Shown piece after piece: positions 7,269 to 12,969 of a stretch of 21,945 nucleotides of DNA. The translations under genes were made by a program, and so were the position numbers. The stretch is from Anoxybacillus sp050480245 (lineage in GTDB: Bacteria; Bacillota; Bacilli; Bacillales; Anoxybacillaceae), in the NCBI GenBank assembly GCA_050480245.1, contig JBCNEQ010000062.1; one strand, given 5' to 3'. Every line of letters starts with the position of its first letter. Positions within the stretch are counted from its first letter, which is position 1. The notes below the pieces were generated by a model. The model did no database searches, was not told the origin of the DNA, and saw nothing but the letters and a program-made list of their open reading frames with translations.

Positions 7269-7428
7269 CATCGCCGCCGCGCTGGGCAACGCCACGAAAA
7301 TGTTTAAAATCTTCTTGTTGGACGAGCACGTGACGAAACGTTAAAAAATGCTCTTTTTTCACAAGCAAATGTGGAATGTCTCGTGCACGCAGCTGTTGGA
7401 TGAGTTGCTTCGCTTCTTGCTCAGTCAT
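7234..7428 (-). CDS. Small hypothetical protein, 64 aa, tail-to-tail overlap with sigma factor
   Basis: The start ATG at 7428 (MTEQEAKQLIQQLRARD) has AAAGGAGGG at proper spacing; an ATG two codons earlier (7434) touches the ribosome binding site. The protein is charged, with a helical first half, then KKEHFLTFRHVLVQQEDFKHFRGVAQRGGDVMYYYM, and no membrane segment. I do not recognise the family. Its last 11 codons lie antisense to the end of the sigma factor gene (overlap 7234-7268). The strong ribosome binding site makes it a real gene despite the overlap. Confidence 0.6.
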   Translation of the reverse strand: MTEQEAKQLIQQLRARDIPHLLVKKEHFLTFRHVLVQQEDFKHFRGVAQRGGDVMYYYMDQPRS

Positions 7429-7511
7429 GTTCATCCCTCCTTTCTTTGTTTTAGCGTGCTTTCAAATCGTTGTCAATACGGTGTGCAAATGCCTAATTTT
7501 TCTATATTGGC

Positions 7512-7540
7512 ACACGTCTATGAAAAACACACATACAATG
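7512..7540 (+). promoter_or_regulatory. Possible sigma-K-type promoter for the Met-rich protein
   Basis: CATACAATG (7532-7540) resembles the mother-cell sigma-K -10 consensus CATAnnnTA, with ACAC (7512-7515) 16 bp upstream as the -35. The match is good but short, so this is suggestive only. Confidence 0.3.
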
Positions 7541-7576
7541 TTGGTGGATTCTAAATGAAAGAAAGGAAGATGAACA

Positions 7577-7873
7577 ATGAATGACTGGAATATGTACGAT
7601 CCTTTTCGCTTAGACGAACAAATGATGCCGCAGCAAATGCCGCAAATGATGCCAGACGATTGCGAGCGTTGTATGCCAATGGGACAGATGTGGCCGATGG
7701 GACCAATGGGGCCGATGGGACAGATGTGGCCGATGGGACCAATGGGGCCGATGGGGCCAATGATGCCGCAACAAATGCCGCAACAAATGCCGCAACAAAT
7801 GCCGCAACAAATGCCGCAACAAATGCCGCAAATGATGCCAGGCATGCCGATGCCGTATTGGCCACAGCGTTAA
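7577..7873 (+). CDS. Met/Pro/Gln-rich tandem-repeat protein
   Basis: 98 aa of which 28 are methionine. The start at 7577 has AAGGAAG seven bases upstream. After a non-repetitive start (MNDWNMYDPFRLDEQ) come MPQQMPQMM, a CERC (CxxC) motif at residues 29-32, two copies of MGQMWPMGPMGP (36-bp DNA repeats at 7679-7714 and 7715-7750), five copies of MPQQ (12-bp repeats, 7763-7822), and a short MPGMPMPYWPQR end. There is no signal peptide or membrane helix. Low-complexity proteins like this are common among spore coat proteins, and the possible sigma-K promoter agrees. Regular MxxM spacing plus CxxC would also suit soft-metal binding such as Cu(I). Both are inferences. I do not recognise a named family. 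Confidence 0.75.
   Translation: MNDWNMYDPFRLDEQMMPQQMPQMMPDDCERCMPMGQMWPMGPMGPMGQMWPMGPMGPMGPMMPQQMPQQMPQQMPQQMPQQMPQMMPGMPMPYWPQR
7679..7822 (+). repeat. Tandem repeats: 36 bp x2 and 12 bp x5
   Basis: Two adjacent near-identical 36-bp units (7679-7750) are followed, after a 12-bp linker, by five 12-bp ATGCCGCAACAA units (7763-7822). All are in frame in the Met-rich gene, so copy-number change would lengthen or shorten the protein without a frameshift. Confidence 0.9.
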
Positions 7874-7961
7874 AAATAGTTGAAAATGCCCTTTACGAAC
7901 GAGGAAAAATCATGCAAAATAGAAAAAAGGTTTAAAAATTCAAAAGTAAAGGGGATTTTCA

Positions 7962-8138
7962 ATGAAAAAAGCGCAAATTGGCGACGTCATTGAATTTAAA
8001 AATGGGTTGCGGGGGATTGTTGAGAAGGTAAACGAAAATTCCGTTATTGTCGATTTAACGTACATGGAAAACTATAAAGAACTCGACTTGCAAGAACGGA
8101 CAGTCGTCAACCATAAAAATTACAAAATTGTTGAGTAA
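7962..8138 (+). CDS. ykvS: DUF2187 family protein, YkvS-like
   Basis: 58 aa with TAAAGGGG upstream. The sequence KKAQIGDVIEFKNGLRGIVE and VNENSVIVDLTYMENYKEL matches my memory of B. subtilis YkvS closely along its whole length. The fold is predicted to be a small KOW/SH3-like beta barrel, and its function is unknown. In B. subtilis ykvS lies in the same broad neighbourhood as clpE, ykvI and the queuosine genes, so its presence here supports conserved synteny. It ends at a strong bidirectional terminator. Confidence 0.85.
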   Translation: MKKAQIGDVIEFKNGLRGIVEKVNENSVIVDLTYMENYKELDLQERTVVNHKNYKIVE

Positions 8139-8141
8139 TGA

Positions 8142-8179
8142 AAAGAGGGCTGCTTATTGTTGATGAGACAGCCCTCTTT
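8142..8179. terminator. Bidirectional terminator between ykvS and oxidoreductase
   Basis: AAAGAGGGCTG (8142-8152) pairs perfectly with CAGCCCTCTTT (8169-8179) around a 16-nt loop, at the junction of two convergent genes. Confidence 0.8.
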
Positions 8180-8843
8180 GTTGTTTACATTGCTCTTTCA
8201 TTTCGTTGCATTCGTAAATGTATACTCCTTGCTTTTCCGAAAGCGCCGCATGATACATCGCTTCTGCCACTTGTTTTGCCGCAATCGGTTTATATTTTTC
8301 CCACTTGCCGACAAACGCAAACGAAAATCCATGACAAAGCCATTCCGCTGCTTTTTCACCGATGCGAAATTCTTGTCGTTCTCCCGTCAACAAAGACGGA
8401 CGGAAAATGTGGAGCGAACGGATGGTAAGCCGCTGCAACGCCTCTTCTGTTTCTCCTTTCACGCGATTGTAAAAAAACATCGAGTGCGGATGAGCGCCAA
8501 TGGCAGAAACGAATAAAAACGTTTTGACATGGCATTTTTCTGCTAGTTTTGCGGCACGCAGCGTATATTCGTAATCAACTTTAATAAATTGTTTTCTCGT
8601 TTTCGCTTTTTTCATCGTCGTCCCTAAACAGCTAAACACATCGTCAACATGGAAATATTCTTCATATTGTTCGATGTGGTCAAAATTAACGACGACTTGT
8701 TGTAATTTTTCATGTTTGCATGCCATCGGCTGTCGAACAAACACCGTCACTCGTTCATAATGCTCTGAACGAAGCAACCGTTGGAGAAGCTCGCCTCCGA
8801 CTAATCCGCTTGCTCCGATCACAAGAGCAGTTCTCTGTCCCAA
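8154..8843 (-). CDS. NAD(P)-binding Rossmann-fold oxidoreductase (HTATIP2/YraR-like)
   Basis: 229 aa, an atypical short-chain dehydrogenase/epimerase family protein. The start is taken as TTG at 8843, giving MGQRTALVIGASGLVGGELL, because GGGGGG lies seven bases upstream and no ATG fits. The dinucleotide-binding GASGLVG is at residues 10-16. The FVSAIGAH strand and YNRVK (Tyr125, Lys129) give the SDR catalytic pattern. LHIFRPSLLTGER is typical of the NmrA/HTATIP2-like group. The substrate is unknown. It stands alone between the ykvS terminator and the end of the que operon. Confidence 0.8.
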   Translation of the reverse strand: MGQRTALVIGASGLVGGELLQRLLRSEHYERVTVFVRQPMACKHEKLQQVVVNFDHIEQYEEYFHVDDVFSCLGTTMKKAKTRKQFIKVDYEYTLRAAKLAEKCHVKTFLFVSAIGAHPHSMFFYNRVKGETEEALQRLTIRSLHIFRPSLLTGERQEFRIGEKAAEWLCHGFSFAFVGKWEKYKPIAAKQVAEAMYHAALSEKQGVYIYECNEMKEQCKQQRGLSHQQ

Positions 8844-8937
8844 ATGAAGACCCCCCAGACGAAAAAAGGTTCGTAACAATTTGTCATTATATACCCGTTT
8901 ACGAAAAAAAACTAGCTATTATTTTTGAATTTTTTAA

Positions 8938-8959
8938 GGCTGACTTATGCAAGCCAGCC
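8938..8959 (-). terminator. Hairpin at the end of the queuosine operon
   Basis: GGCTGACTT (8938-8946) and AAGCCAGCC (8951-8959) form a 9-bp stem with one G-U pair on the minus strand and a 4-nt loop, four bases after the queF stop. No clear U-run follows, so termination strength is uncertain. Confidence 0.5.
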
Positions 8960-8962
8960 CCA

Positions 8963-10114
8963 TTAACGATTATCTACTTTTTCAGGATATAAATCGTGAT
9001 TTAACAAACGATATTCCGCCATTTGTTCATATTTTGTTCCTGGTCGTCCCCAGTTACAATATGGGTCAATCGAAATGCCGCCGCGCGGCGTAAATTTGCC
9101 CCATACTTCAATATAACGCGGCTCCATCACGCGAATTAAATCGTTCATAATAATATTGACGCAATCTTCATGGAAATCACCATGGTTGCGGAAGCTAAAT
9201 AAATATAATTTCAGCGACTTGCTTTCAACACATTTTTTATCAGGAATGTAACTAATGTAAATTGTTGCAAAATCTGGTTGTCCGGTTTTAGGCAACTGCT
9301 TCTTATAAAGCAGGTGGACTATATCTTATTCTTATTCGACTGCGATATCGAATAAGAACCCTTGCGCTTCCACCACTATACTTCGTGGTGTACTCTACTC
9401 TCTTCCTCTATCACTACCTTTACTCGCTTCGTGATAAAGTGATTTCGATAGTCTCTGCACCTTCCTTAAAGAACATGGCTGCATACATTGCCCTTTCTTC
9501 TTTAAGGCTTGGCTCAGGGTTGGAGAAATAGGGTTCTAATAAATAGATAAGGCGATTTTCTTGTTCCATCCTCGTATAGTAATTCTCTTGCCGATGGATA
9601 TTACGATGACACGGAGAACATTTTCAAAAACATCTAATCCATACTCTTCAATAATCTTTTCTTTCTCTGAGTGCTTAGGTAGCCCATGAATTTGTCTCCA
9701 TCTTTCAAGACTAGACCAATCCATACCTAATTCAATGGACAACTCATGAATACTCTTCCCAATGTAAATAAACTGCTTAGTAAACCATTCCTTATCTCTC
9801 CAAGGCGTATTGTACAATACAAACACCTCCACAAACGTATGTTCCTATGTTTGTATTGTACATAAAAATTCAGATAATTTCCACCCTTTTTCTCTTTCCC
9901 TGAATTCACAAGGTTTAGCCGACAGTGTCACCACTGAAGTGTGCCCTCATTGACACAAGCTCGTAAACTCCGGACAGTTAAATTTGACGAAATAGTCGCG
10001 GTCTGGATGTTTGTTGTCAAACACTTCAAGAATGTCTGGGTTGTATTCGAATACGTATTTCGTTCCTTGGTTGCCAAGAAGTGTGACGCCTTGTAATTCC
10101 TCTTCTTTTCTCAT
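8963..10114 (-). CDS. queF: NADPH-dependent 7-cyano-7-deazaguanine (preQ0) reductase QueF, split by a group I intron
   Basis: The two exons are 9953-10114 (54 codons, MRKEEELQGVTLLG to TSLC) and 8963-9292 (109 codons, PKTGQPDF to the stop). Joined, they give 163 aa, the usual size for the short unimodular QueF. QueF reduces the nitrile of preQ0 to the amine preQ1 in queuosine synthesis. Cys54 is the last codon of exon 1 and corresponds to the nucleophile (Cys55 in B. subtilis) that forms the thioimide. Asp61 and the ESKSLKLY motif, with His95-Glu96, are in exon 2. Without splicing, translation stops at a TGA two codons into the intron, leaving no active enzyme. The start ATG 10114 has GGAAGGAGG upstream, 18 bp after queE. 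Confidence 0.93.
9420..9817 (-). pseudogene. Decayed intron ORF, HTH plus HNH-like endonuclease remnant
   Basis: A TTG start at 9817, with GGAGG nearby, opens a frame reading MYNTPWRDKEWFTKQFI and GKSIHELSIELGMDWSSLER. This is a helix-turn-helix of the kind found in phage and intron-encoded HNH proteins. Around 9617-9625 the frame breaks: one missing base would join it to KCSPCHRNIHRQENYYTR in the next frame, resembling the CxxCHxxxH end of an HNH domain. That frame runs to the TAA at 9420 through the intron's Q and R elements. The HH..N first half of an HNH active site is absent. A deletion and a frameshift have thus probably inactivated it. The first frame alone continues to 9536 without similarity that I can see. 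Confidence 0.65.
9811..9862 (-). repeat. 15-bp inverted repeat hiding the intron ORF start
   Basis: TGTACAATACAAACA (9811-9825) is exactly inverted at 9848-9862 with a 22-nt loop. On the transcribed strand the 3' arm contains the TTG start codon of the intron ORF. The GGAGG ribosome binding site lies at the loop edge, against the stem. Confidence 0.85.
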
Positions 10115-10132
10115 GATTCCTTCCTCCTTTAT

Positions 10133-10855
10133 TTATACGCCGCGGCGATTGCCCCATAATAATGTGTGTAGTTGTGGCAATACGCGGACGTTGTTCATCT
10201 CTTTAGACTGTACTACTTTGTCAACGAGCCATTCAAGCTTTTGCAATAGTTTGAGGCGAAGCGCAACGTCATCCACCTCGTGTATGTCATCGTTACCGAC
10301 TTGCACGTAAAACGGGACGGTTGGGTAGCGCTGATGTACGGTTGTTGCATAAGCAAAATCAGCATCGTCAAACACGACGACTTTTAAGCTCACATGTCCG
10401 CGATGCGCCGCTAATCGATTCATGATCATATCAAGCGTTGCAAAGTTTGTTGCCATGTTTGAGCTTGGCGGCTTTGGTGAAATCGTTAAATCGTCGATGT
10501 CATAAAACCAATCTTGCCATACGCTTCCTTGCGTCTCTAAGCCGATGCGCATCCCATGTTCTTTTAGCAACGAAATAAGCGCACGAAGTCCTTTTAATAA
10601 CGCAGGGTTGCCCCCAGAAATCGTCACATGATTGAAACGGTCGCCGCCAAGCTGTTTCATCTGTTGCCAAATGTCTTCAGCAGTCATTTGTTTAATTTCA
10701 TGTTTAGCTGAGCCGTCCCACGTAAACGATGAGTCGCACCAACGACAACGATAGTCGCATCCCGCCGTGCGCACAAACATCGTTTTTTGCCCGATGACCA
10801 TCCCTTCTCCTTGAATCGTCGGGCCAAAAATTTCAATGACCGGAATGCGCTCCAT
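10133..10855 (-). CDS. queE: 7-carboxy-7-deazaguanine synthase QueE (radical SAM)
   Basis: 240 aa. It converts 6-carboxy-tetrahydropterin to 7-carboxy-7-deazaguanine using S-adenosylmethionine and a [4Fe-4S] cluster. The cluster motif CDYRCRWC gives Cys33, Cys37 and Cys40. It is preceded by the family's IFGPTIQGEG start and followed by the SAM-binding TISGGNPALL. The start ATG 10855 overlaps the queD stop by one base (TAATG), so translation is coupled. It is the third gene of the queC-D-E-F operon under the preQ1 riboswitch. The length is normal and the motifs are intact. Confidence 0.95.
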   Translation of the reverse strand: MERIPVIEIFGPTIQGEGMVIGQKTMFVRTAGCDYRCRWCDSSFTWDGSAKHEIKQMTAEDIWQQMKQLGGDRFNHVTISGGNPALLKGLRALISLLKEHGMRIGLETQGSVWQDWFYDIDDLTISPKPPSSNMATNFATLDMIMNRLAAHRGHVSLKVVVFDDADFAYATTVHQRYPTVPFYVQVGNDDIHEVDDVALRLKLLQKLEWLVDKVVQSKEMNNVRVLPQLHTLLWGNRRGV

Positions 10856-11292
10856 TATTGTTTCCCTGCTTTCGGACGATATACGACATAGCTTGTTGGG
10901 GACTCTCGTACAAACACTTGGACGCACGTCGGTTTGTTTGGCAGCGTGTCTAAATGCGCTTGAACAATTTCCGCAATTTTGCGCGCCACCACTTCTGTCG
11001 TCGGAAAATGTTCTGCCTCTATATCGCTAAATAAGTCTTTATGGTCGTTCATTACTGTATGATCAAAGCGGTTGTGGACAATTTTTTTCAACTGTTGAAA
11101 GTTAATTAAAAAACCGGAATCATCGAGTTCATCACCCGCAACAGTAATGTTGACAAAATACGTATGACCGTGCATATTCGCACATTGCCCTGCTGCTTCA
11201 TGCGGGATGAAGTGTGCCGCCGCAATTTGCATATCTTTATTTAACTCATAGCGAAACGGGTGAATGACTTGCGGATAAATTTGTTGAATCAT
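10855..11292 (-). CDS. queD: 6-carboxy-5,6,7,8-tetrahydropterin synthase QueD
   Basis: 145 aa, of the PTPS/QueD family, which turns 7,8-dihydroneopterin triphosphate into 6-carboxytetrahydropterin. Zinc-binding histidines are visible at His27 (AAAHFIPH) and His41/His43 (NMHGHTY), and the catalytic cysteine is likely Cys37 in GQCANMHGH. Later family motifs are DDSGFLINF and FDHTVMND, with EHFPTTEVVA near the C-terminus. It overlaps queC by four bases (ATGA, 11289-11292) and queE by one, giving a tightly coupled operon. Confidence 0.95.
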   Translation of the reverse strand: MIQQIYPQVIHPFRYELNKDMQIAAAHFIPHEAAGQCANMHGHTYFVNITVAGDELDDSGFLINFQQLKKIVHNRFDHTVMNDHKDLFSDIEAEHFPTTEVVARKIAEIVQAHLDTLPNKPTCVQVFVRESPTSYVVYRPKAGKQ

Positions 11293-11954
11293 TGCGCATC
11301 TGCTCCTTTCTTCTCATTCATATACTGGTCGAAACCGCGTTTGCGTAACACGCATGCCGGGCATTCGCCACAGCCGTCTGCGATTATGCCGTTGTAGCAT
11401 GTGAGCGTTTTTGTGCGCACGAACTCAAGCGCCCCCAACTCATCAGCAAGCTTCCACGTTTCCGCTTTATTTAACCACATAAGCGGCGTATGAATGACAA
11501 ATTGGTAATCCATCGCTAAGTTAAGCGTGACGTTTAGCGATTTAATAAATACATCACGGCAATCTGGGTAGCCGCTAAAGTCCGTTTCACATACACCTGT
11601 CACCAGATGGCGTGCTCCTTTTTGTTTCGCAAGCACCGCCGCAAACGATAAAAATAATAAATTGCGCCCATCAACAAACGTTGATGGCAATTGTCCTTCT
11701 TTTTGTTCGATCGCAATGTCGCTTCTTGTGAGCGCATTTGGCGCTAGTTGATTTAATAGCGACATATCAAGCACCGTATGCGGCACACCGAGCTCTTTTG
11801 TGATCGATGAAGCGACGTCAATTTCAAGCCGATGACGTTGGTTGTAATCGAACGTCACCGCTTCGACTTCATCAAAATGCTTTTTCGCCCAAAATAAGCA
11901 TGTTGTGCTATCTTGACCACCGCTAAAAACGACAACTGCTTTTTCTTTTTTCAT
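11289..11954 (-). CDS. queC: 7-cyano-7-deazaguanine (preQ0) synthase QueC
   Basis: 221 aa, an ATP-dependent PP-loop enzyme converting 7-carboxy-7-deazaguanine plus ammonia to preQ0. The PP-loop SGGQDSTT is at residues 11-18. The zinc site is formed by Cys186, Cys195, Cys198 and Cys201 (DGCGECPAC). CETDFSGYPDCRD is a family signature. The start at 11954 has AAAGGAG nine bases upstream. It is the first gene of the que operon, downstream of the preQ1-I aptamer and its terminator. Confidence 0.95.
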   Translation of the reverse strand: MKKEKAVVVFSGGQDSTTCLFWAKKHFDEVEAVTFDYNQRHRLEIDVASSITKELGVPHTVLDMSLLNQLAPNALTRSDIAIEQKEGQLPSTFVDGRNLLFLSFAAVLAKQKGARHLVTGVCETDFSGYPDCRDVFIKSLNVTLNLAMDYQFVIHTPLMWLNKAETWKLADELGALEFVRTKTLTCYNGIIADGCGECPACVLRKRGFDQYMNEKKGADAQ

Positions 11955-12008
11955 CCTTCGCTCTCCTTTCCTACATCATGAGAAGAAAGAGCGTTCTAAA
12001 ACAAAAAA

Positions 12009-12031
12009 GCTATACCCACTAAGGACATAGC
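12009..12031 (-). terminator. Expression-platform terminator of the preQ1 riboswitch
   Basis: On the minus strand GCTATGTCC and GGGTATAGC form a 9-bp stem with two G-U pairs and a 5-nt loop, followed by a run of six U. It lies directly 3' of the aptamer and upstream of queC, as expected for transcription termination on ligand binding. Confidence 0.8.
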
Positions 12032-12035
12032 CATC

Positions 12036-12072
12036 CCTAGTTTTTTTATAGAGGGTGTTCTAGAACCTCTCC
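12036..12072 (-). ncRNA. preQ1-I riboswitch aptamer
   Basis: The minus strand reads AGAGGTTCTAG, then ACACCCTCT, then ATAAAAAAACTAGG. This is nearly identical to the preQ1-I aptamer consensus: P1 AGAGG/CCTCT, a CTAG loop segment, an A-rich strand, and a CTA tail forming the H-type pseudoknot. By family knowledge, binding of preQ1, the product of QueF encoded last in this operon, stabilises the pseudoknot and favours the downstream terminator. A further 6-bp hairpin (12072-12088) sits just 5' of the aptamer. Confidence 0.93.
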
Positions 12073-12181
12073 TACGCAAGTGGCGTAGAATTCTTCTTCA
12101 ATTGTACGCCTAACAATATATCACAAAACGTATATTCATTCTACAAAAAAATTATGCTTTATTTGTGAACAGTTTTCAGGA

Positions 12182-12187
12182 TATAAT
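12182..12187 (+). promoter_or_regulatory. Likely -10 box of the phoU-like gene
   Basis: A perfect TATAAT lies 28 bp before the ATG at 12215. No good -35 is seen at the right distance (TTATTT at 12159-12164 is weak), so an activator may be needed or the promoter may be elsewhere. Confidence 0.4.
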
Positions 12188-12214
12188 AACAACAAAAAAG
12201 TTAGGTGACTTAAC

Positions 12215-12874
12215 ATGACAAAACGTCCTACATTTGATGCAGCTCTAAAACAACTGCGCGAAAAATTAATGACAATGGTATCTGCTTCTCAACAAGCGCT
12301 ACATGAGTCAATCGAAGCGCTAAAAACGCAAAATATCGCAAAAGCAGATGAAATTATTGAACATGATAAAAAAATTAATGAACTAGAGCGCGAAATTAAT
12401 GAGCTTGCGATTATGACGATTTTAAAACAACAACCTGTCGCATCCGATTTGCGCCGTTTAATTGTTGCGCTAAAAATTTCATCGGATGTTGAACGCATCG
12501 GCGACATTGCTGTCAATATTGCGAAATCCGTCAAATTTATCGGCACAGAACCACAGGTTAAACCGATCGTGCACATTCCTGAAATGGCAGCGATCGTCAA
12601 TGAAATGTTAGAACATGCGCTTCATGCGTTCCATAATGATGACATTGAAGAAGCGAAACGCATTGCGCTTGAAGACGACCGCGTAGATGAACTGCAAGGA
12701 AAAATTATTCAAGAATTAATTGATTTAATGAGCGAAAAACCGGAATTTACAAACCAAATTACGCAATTGTCTTTTGTCACACGCAACCTTGAACGCGCTG
12801 GCGACCATGTCACAAACATCGCTGAAAATATTTTATATAGCGTCAAAGGAATTCGTATTGATTTAAATTATTAA
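12215..12874 (+). CDS. phoU: Phosphate transport/signalling regulator PhoU
   Basis: 219 aa, all-helical, with the two PhoU three-helix repeats (about residues 10-105 and 115-210). The metal-binding signatures are intact: DVERIGDIAVNIA (around 93-105) and LERAGDHVTNIAENI (around 190-204). The start at 12215 has TTAGGTGA seven bases upstream. In other bacteria PhoU links the PstSCAB transporter to the PhoR kinase. Here it stands alone with no pst genes in view, so its partner is elsewhere or it has another role. It ends at a strong terminator. Confidence 0.93.
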   Translation: MTKRPTFDAALKQLREKLMTMVSASQQALHESIEALKTQNIAKADEIIEHDKKINELEREINELAIMTILKQQPVASDLRRLIVALKISSDVERIGDIAVNIAKSVKFIGTEPQVKPIVHIPEMAAIVNEMLEHALHAFHNDDIEEAKRIALEDDRVDELQGKIIQELIDLMSEKPEFTNQITQLSFVTRNLERAGDHVTNIAENILYSVKGIRIDLNY

Positions 12875-12881
12875 ACATTCG

Positions 12882-12906
12882 GATGCCTCATACCGTTTGA
12901 GGCATC
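12882..12906 (+). terminator. Intrinsic terminator after phoU
   Basis: GATGCCTCA (12882-12890) and TGAGGCATC (12898-12906) form a perfect 9-bp stem with a 7-nt loop, followed by TTTTTATT. Confidence 0.9.
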
Positions 12907-12938
12907 TTTTTATTATGTCGATTTTCCTATGATCTGGT

Positions 12939-12946
12939 GATATAAT
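12939..12946 (+). promoter_or_regulatory. Extended -10 promoter of the MATKDD-repeat gene
   Basis: TGATATAAT (12938-12946) is a perfect extended -10 (TGnTATAAT). The -35 region (TCGATT, 12918-12923) is poor. Transcription would start only about 15 bases before GGAGGTGA. Confidence 0.5.
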
Positions 12947-12969
12947 CGTGTCGGGGGAGGTGAGTGAAA

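Larger units (their letters stand above)
9293..9952 (-). ncRNA. Group I self-splicing intron in queF
   Basis: This 660-nt insertion has all the marks of a group I intron. Exon 1 ends in U (..TTGTGT) and the intron starts CAATGAGGGCACA, whose GCACA pairs with exon TGTGT to form P1 with the required terminal U-G. The core elements occur in order: P (9892-9907, GAATTCAGGG), Q (9506-9521, AACCCTGAGCCAAGCC), R (9446-9461, GGTGCAGAGACTATCG) and S (9316-9327, AAGATATAGTCC). P4 pairs TTCAGGG with CCCTGAG, and P7 pairs GACTAT with ATAGTC. Further hairpins lie at 9410-9443 (P8-like), 9371-9390 and 9329-9358 (11-bp stem). P9 is at 9296-9313 (CTGCTT/AAGCAG). The last base is G. Removal restores TGT-CCT (Cys-Pro) exactly. 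Confidence 0.92.

Noticed and set aside
7679..7822. CRISPR array
   Set aside because: The repeats are short, directly adjacent without spacers and in frame in a gene.
7462..7865. Antisense repeat ORFs opposite the Met-rich gene (ICCGICCG and AAFVAAF repeats)
   Set aside because: They are shadows of the 12-bp and 36-bp DNA repeats, with no ribosome binding site on that strand.
8963..9295. Exon 2 of queF read as an independent gene from a TTG (MPKTGQPDF)
   Set aside because: The TTG is the end of the intron and has no ribosome binding site. The product would lack the catalytic cysteine.
9293..9952. The queF insertion as an insertion sequence or a plain disrupting mutation
   Set aside because: It has no terminal inverted repeats or target duplication. 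It does have group I core elements, a P1 helix with U-G at the splice site and an exact, frame-keeping junction.
12964..12966. GTG at 12964 as start of the MATKDD protein
   Set aside because: It directly abuts GGAGGTGA; the GTG at 12970 has normal spacing.
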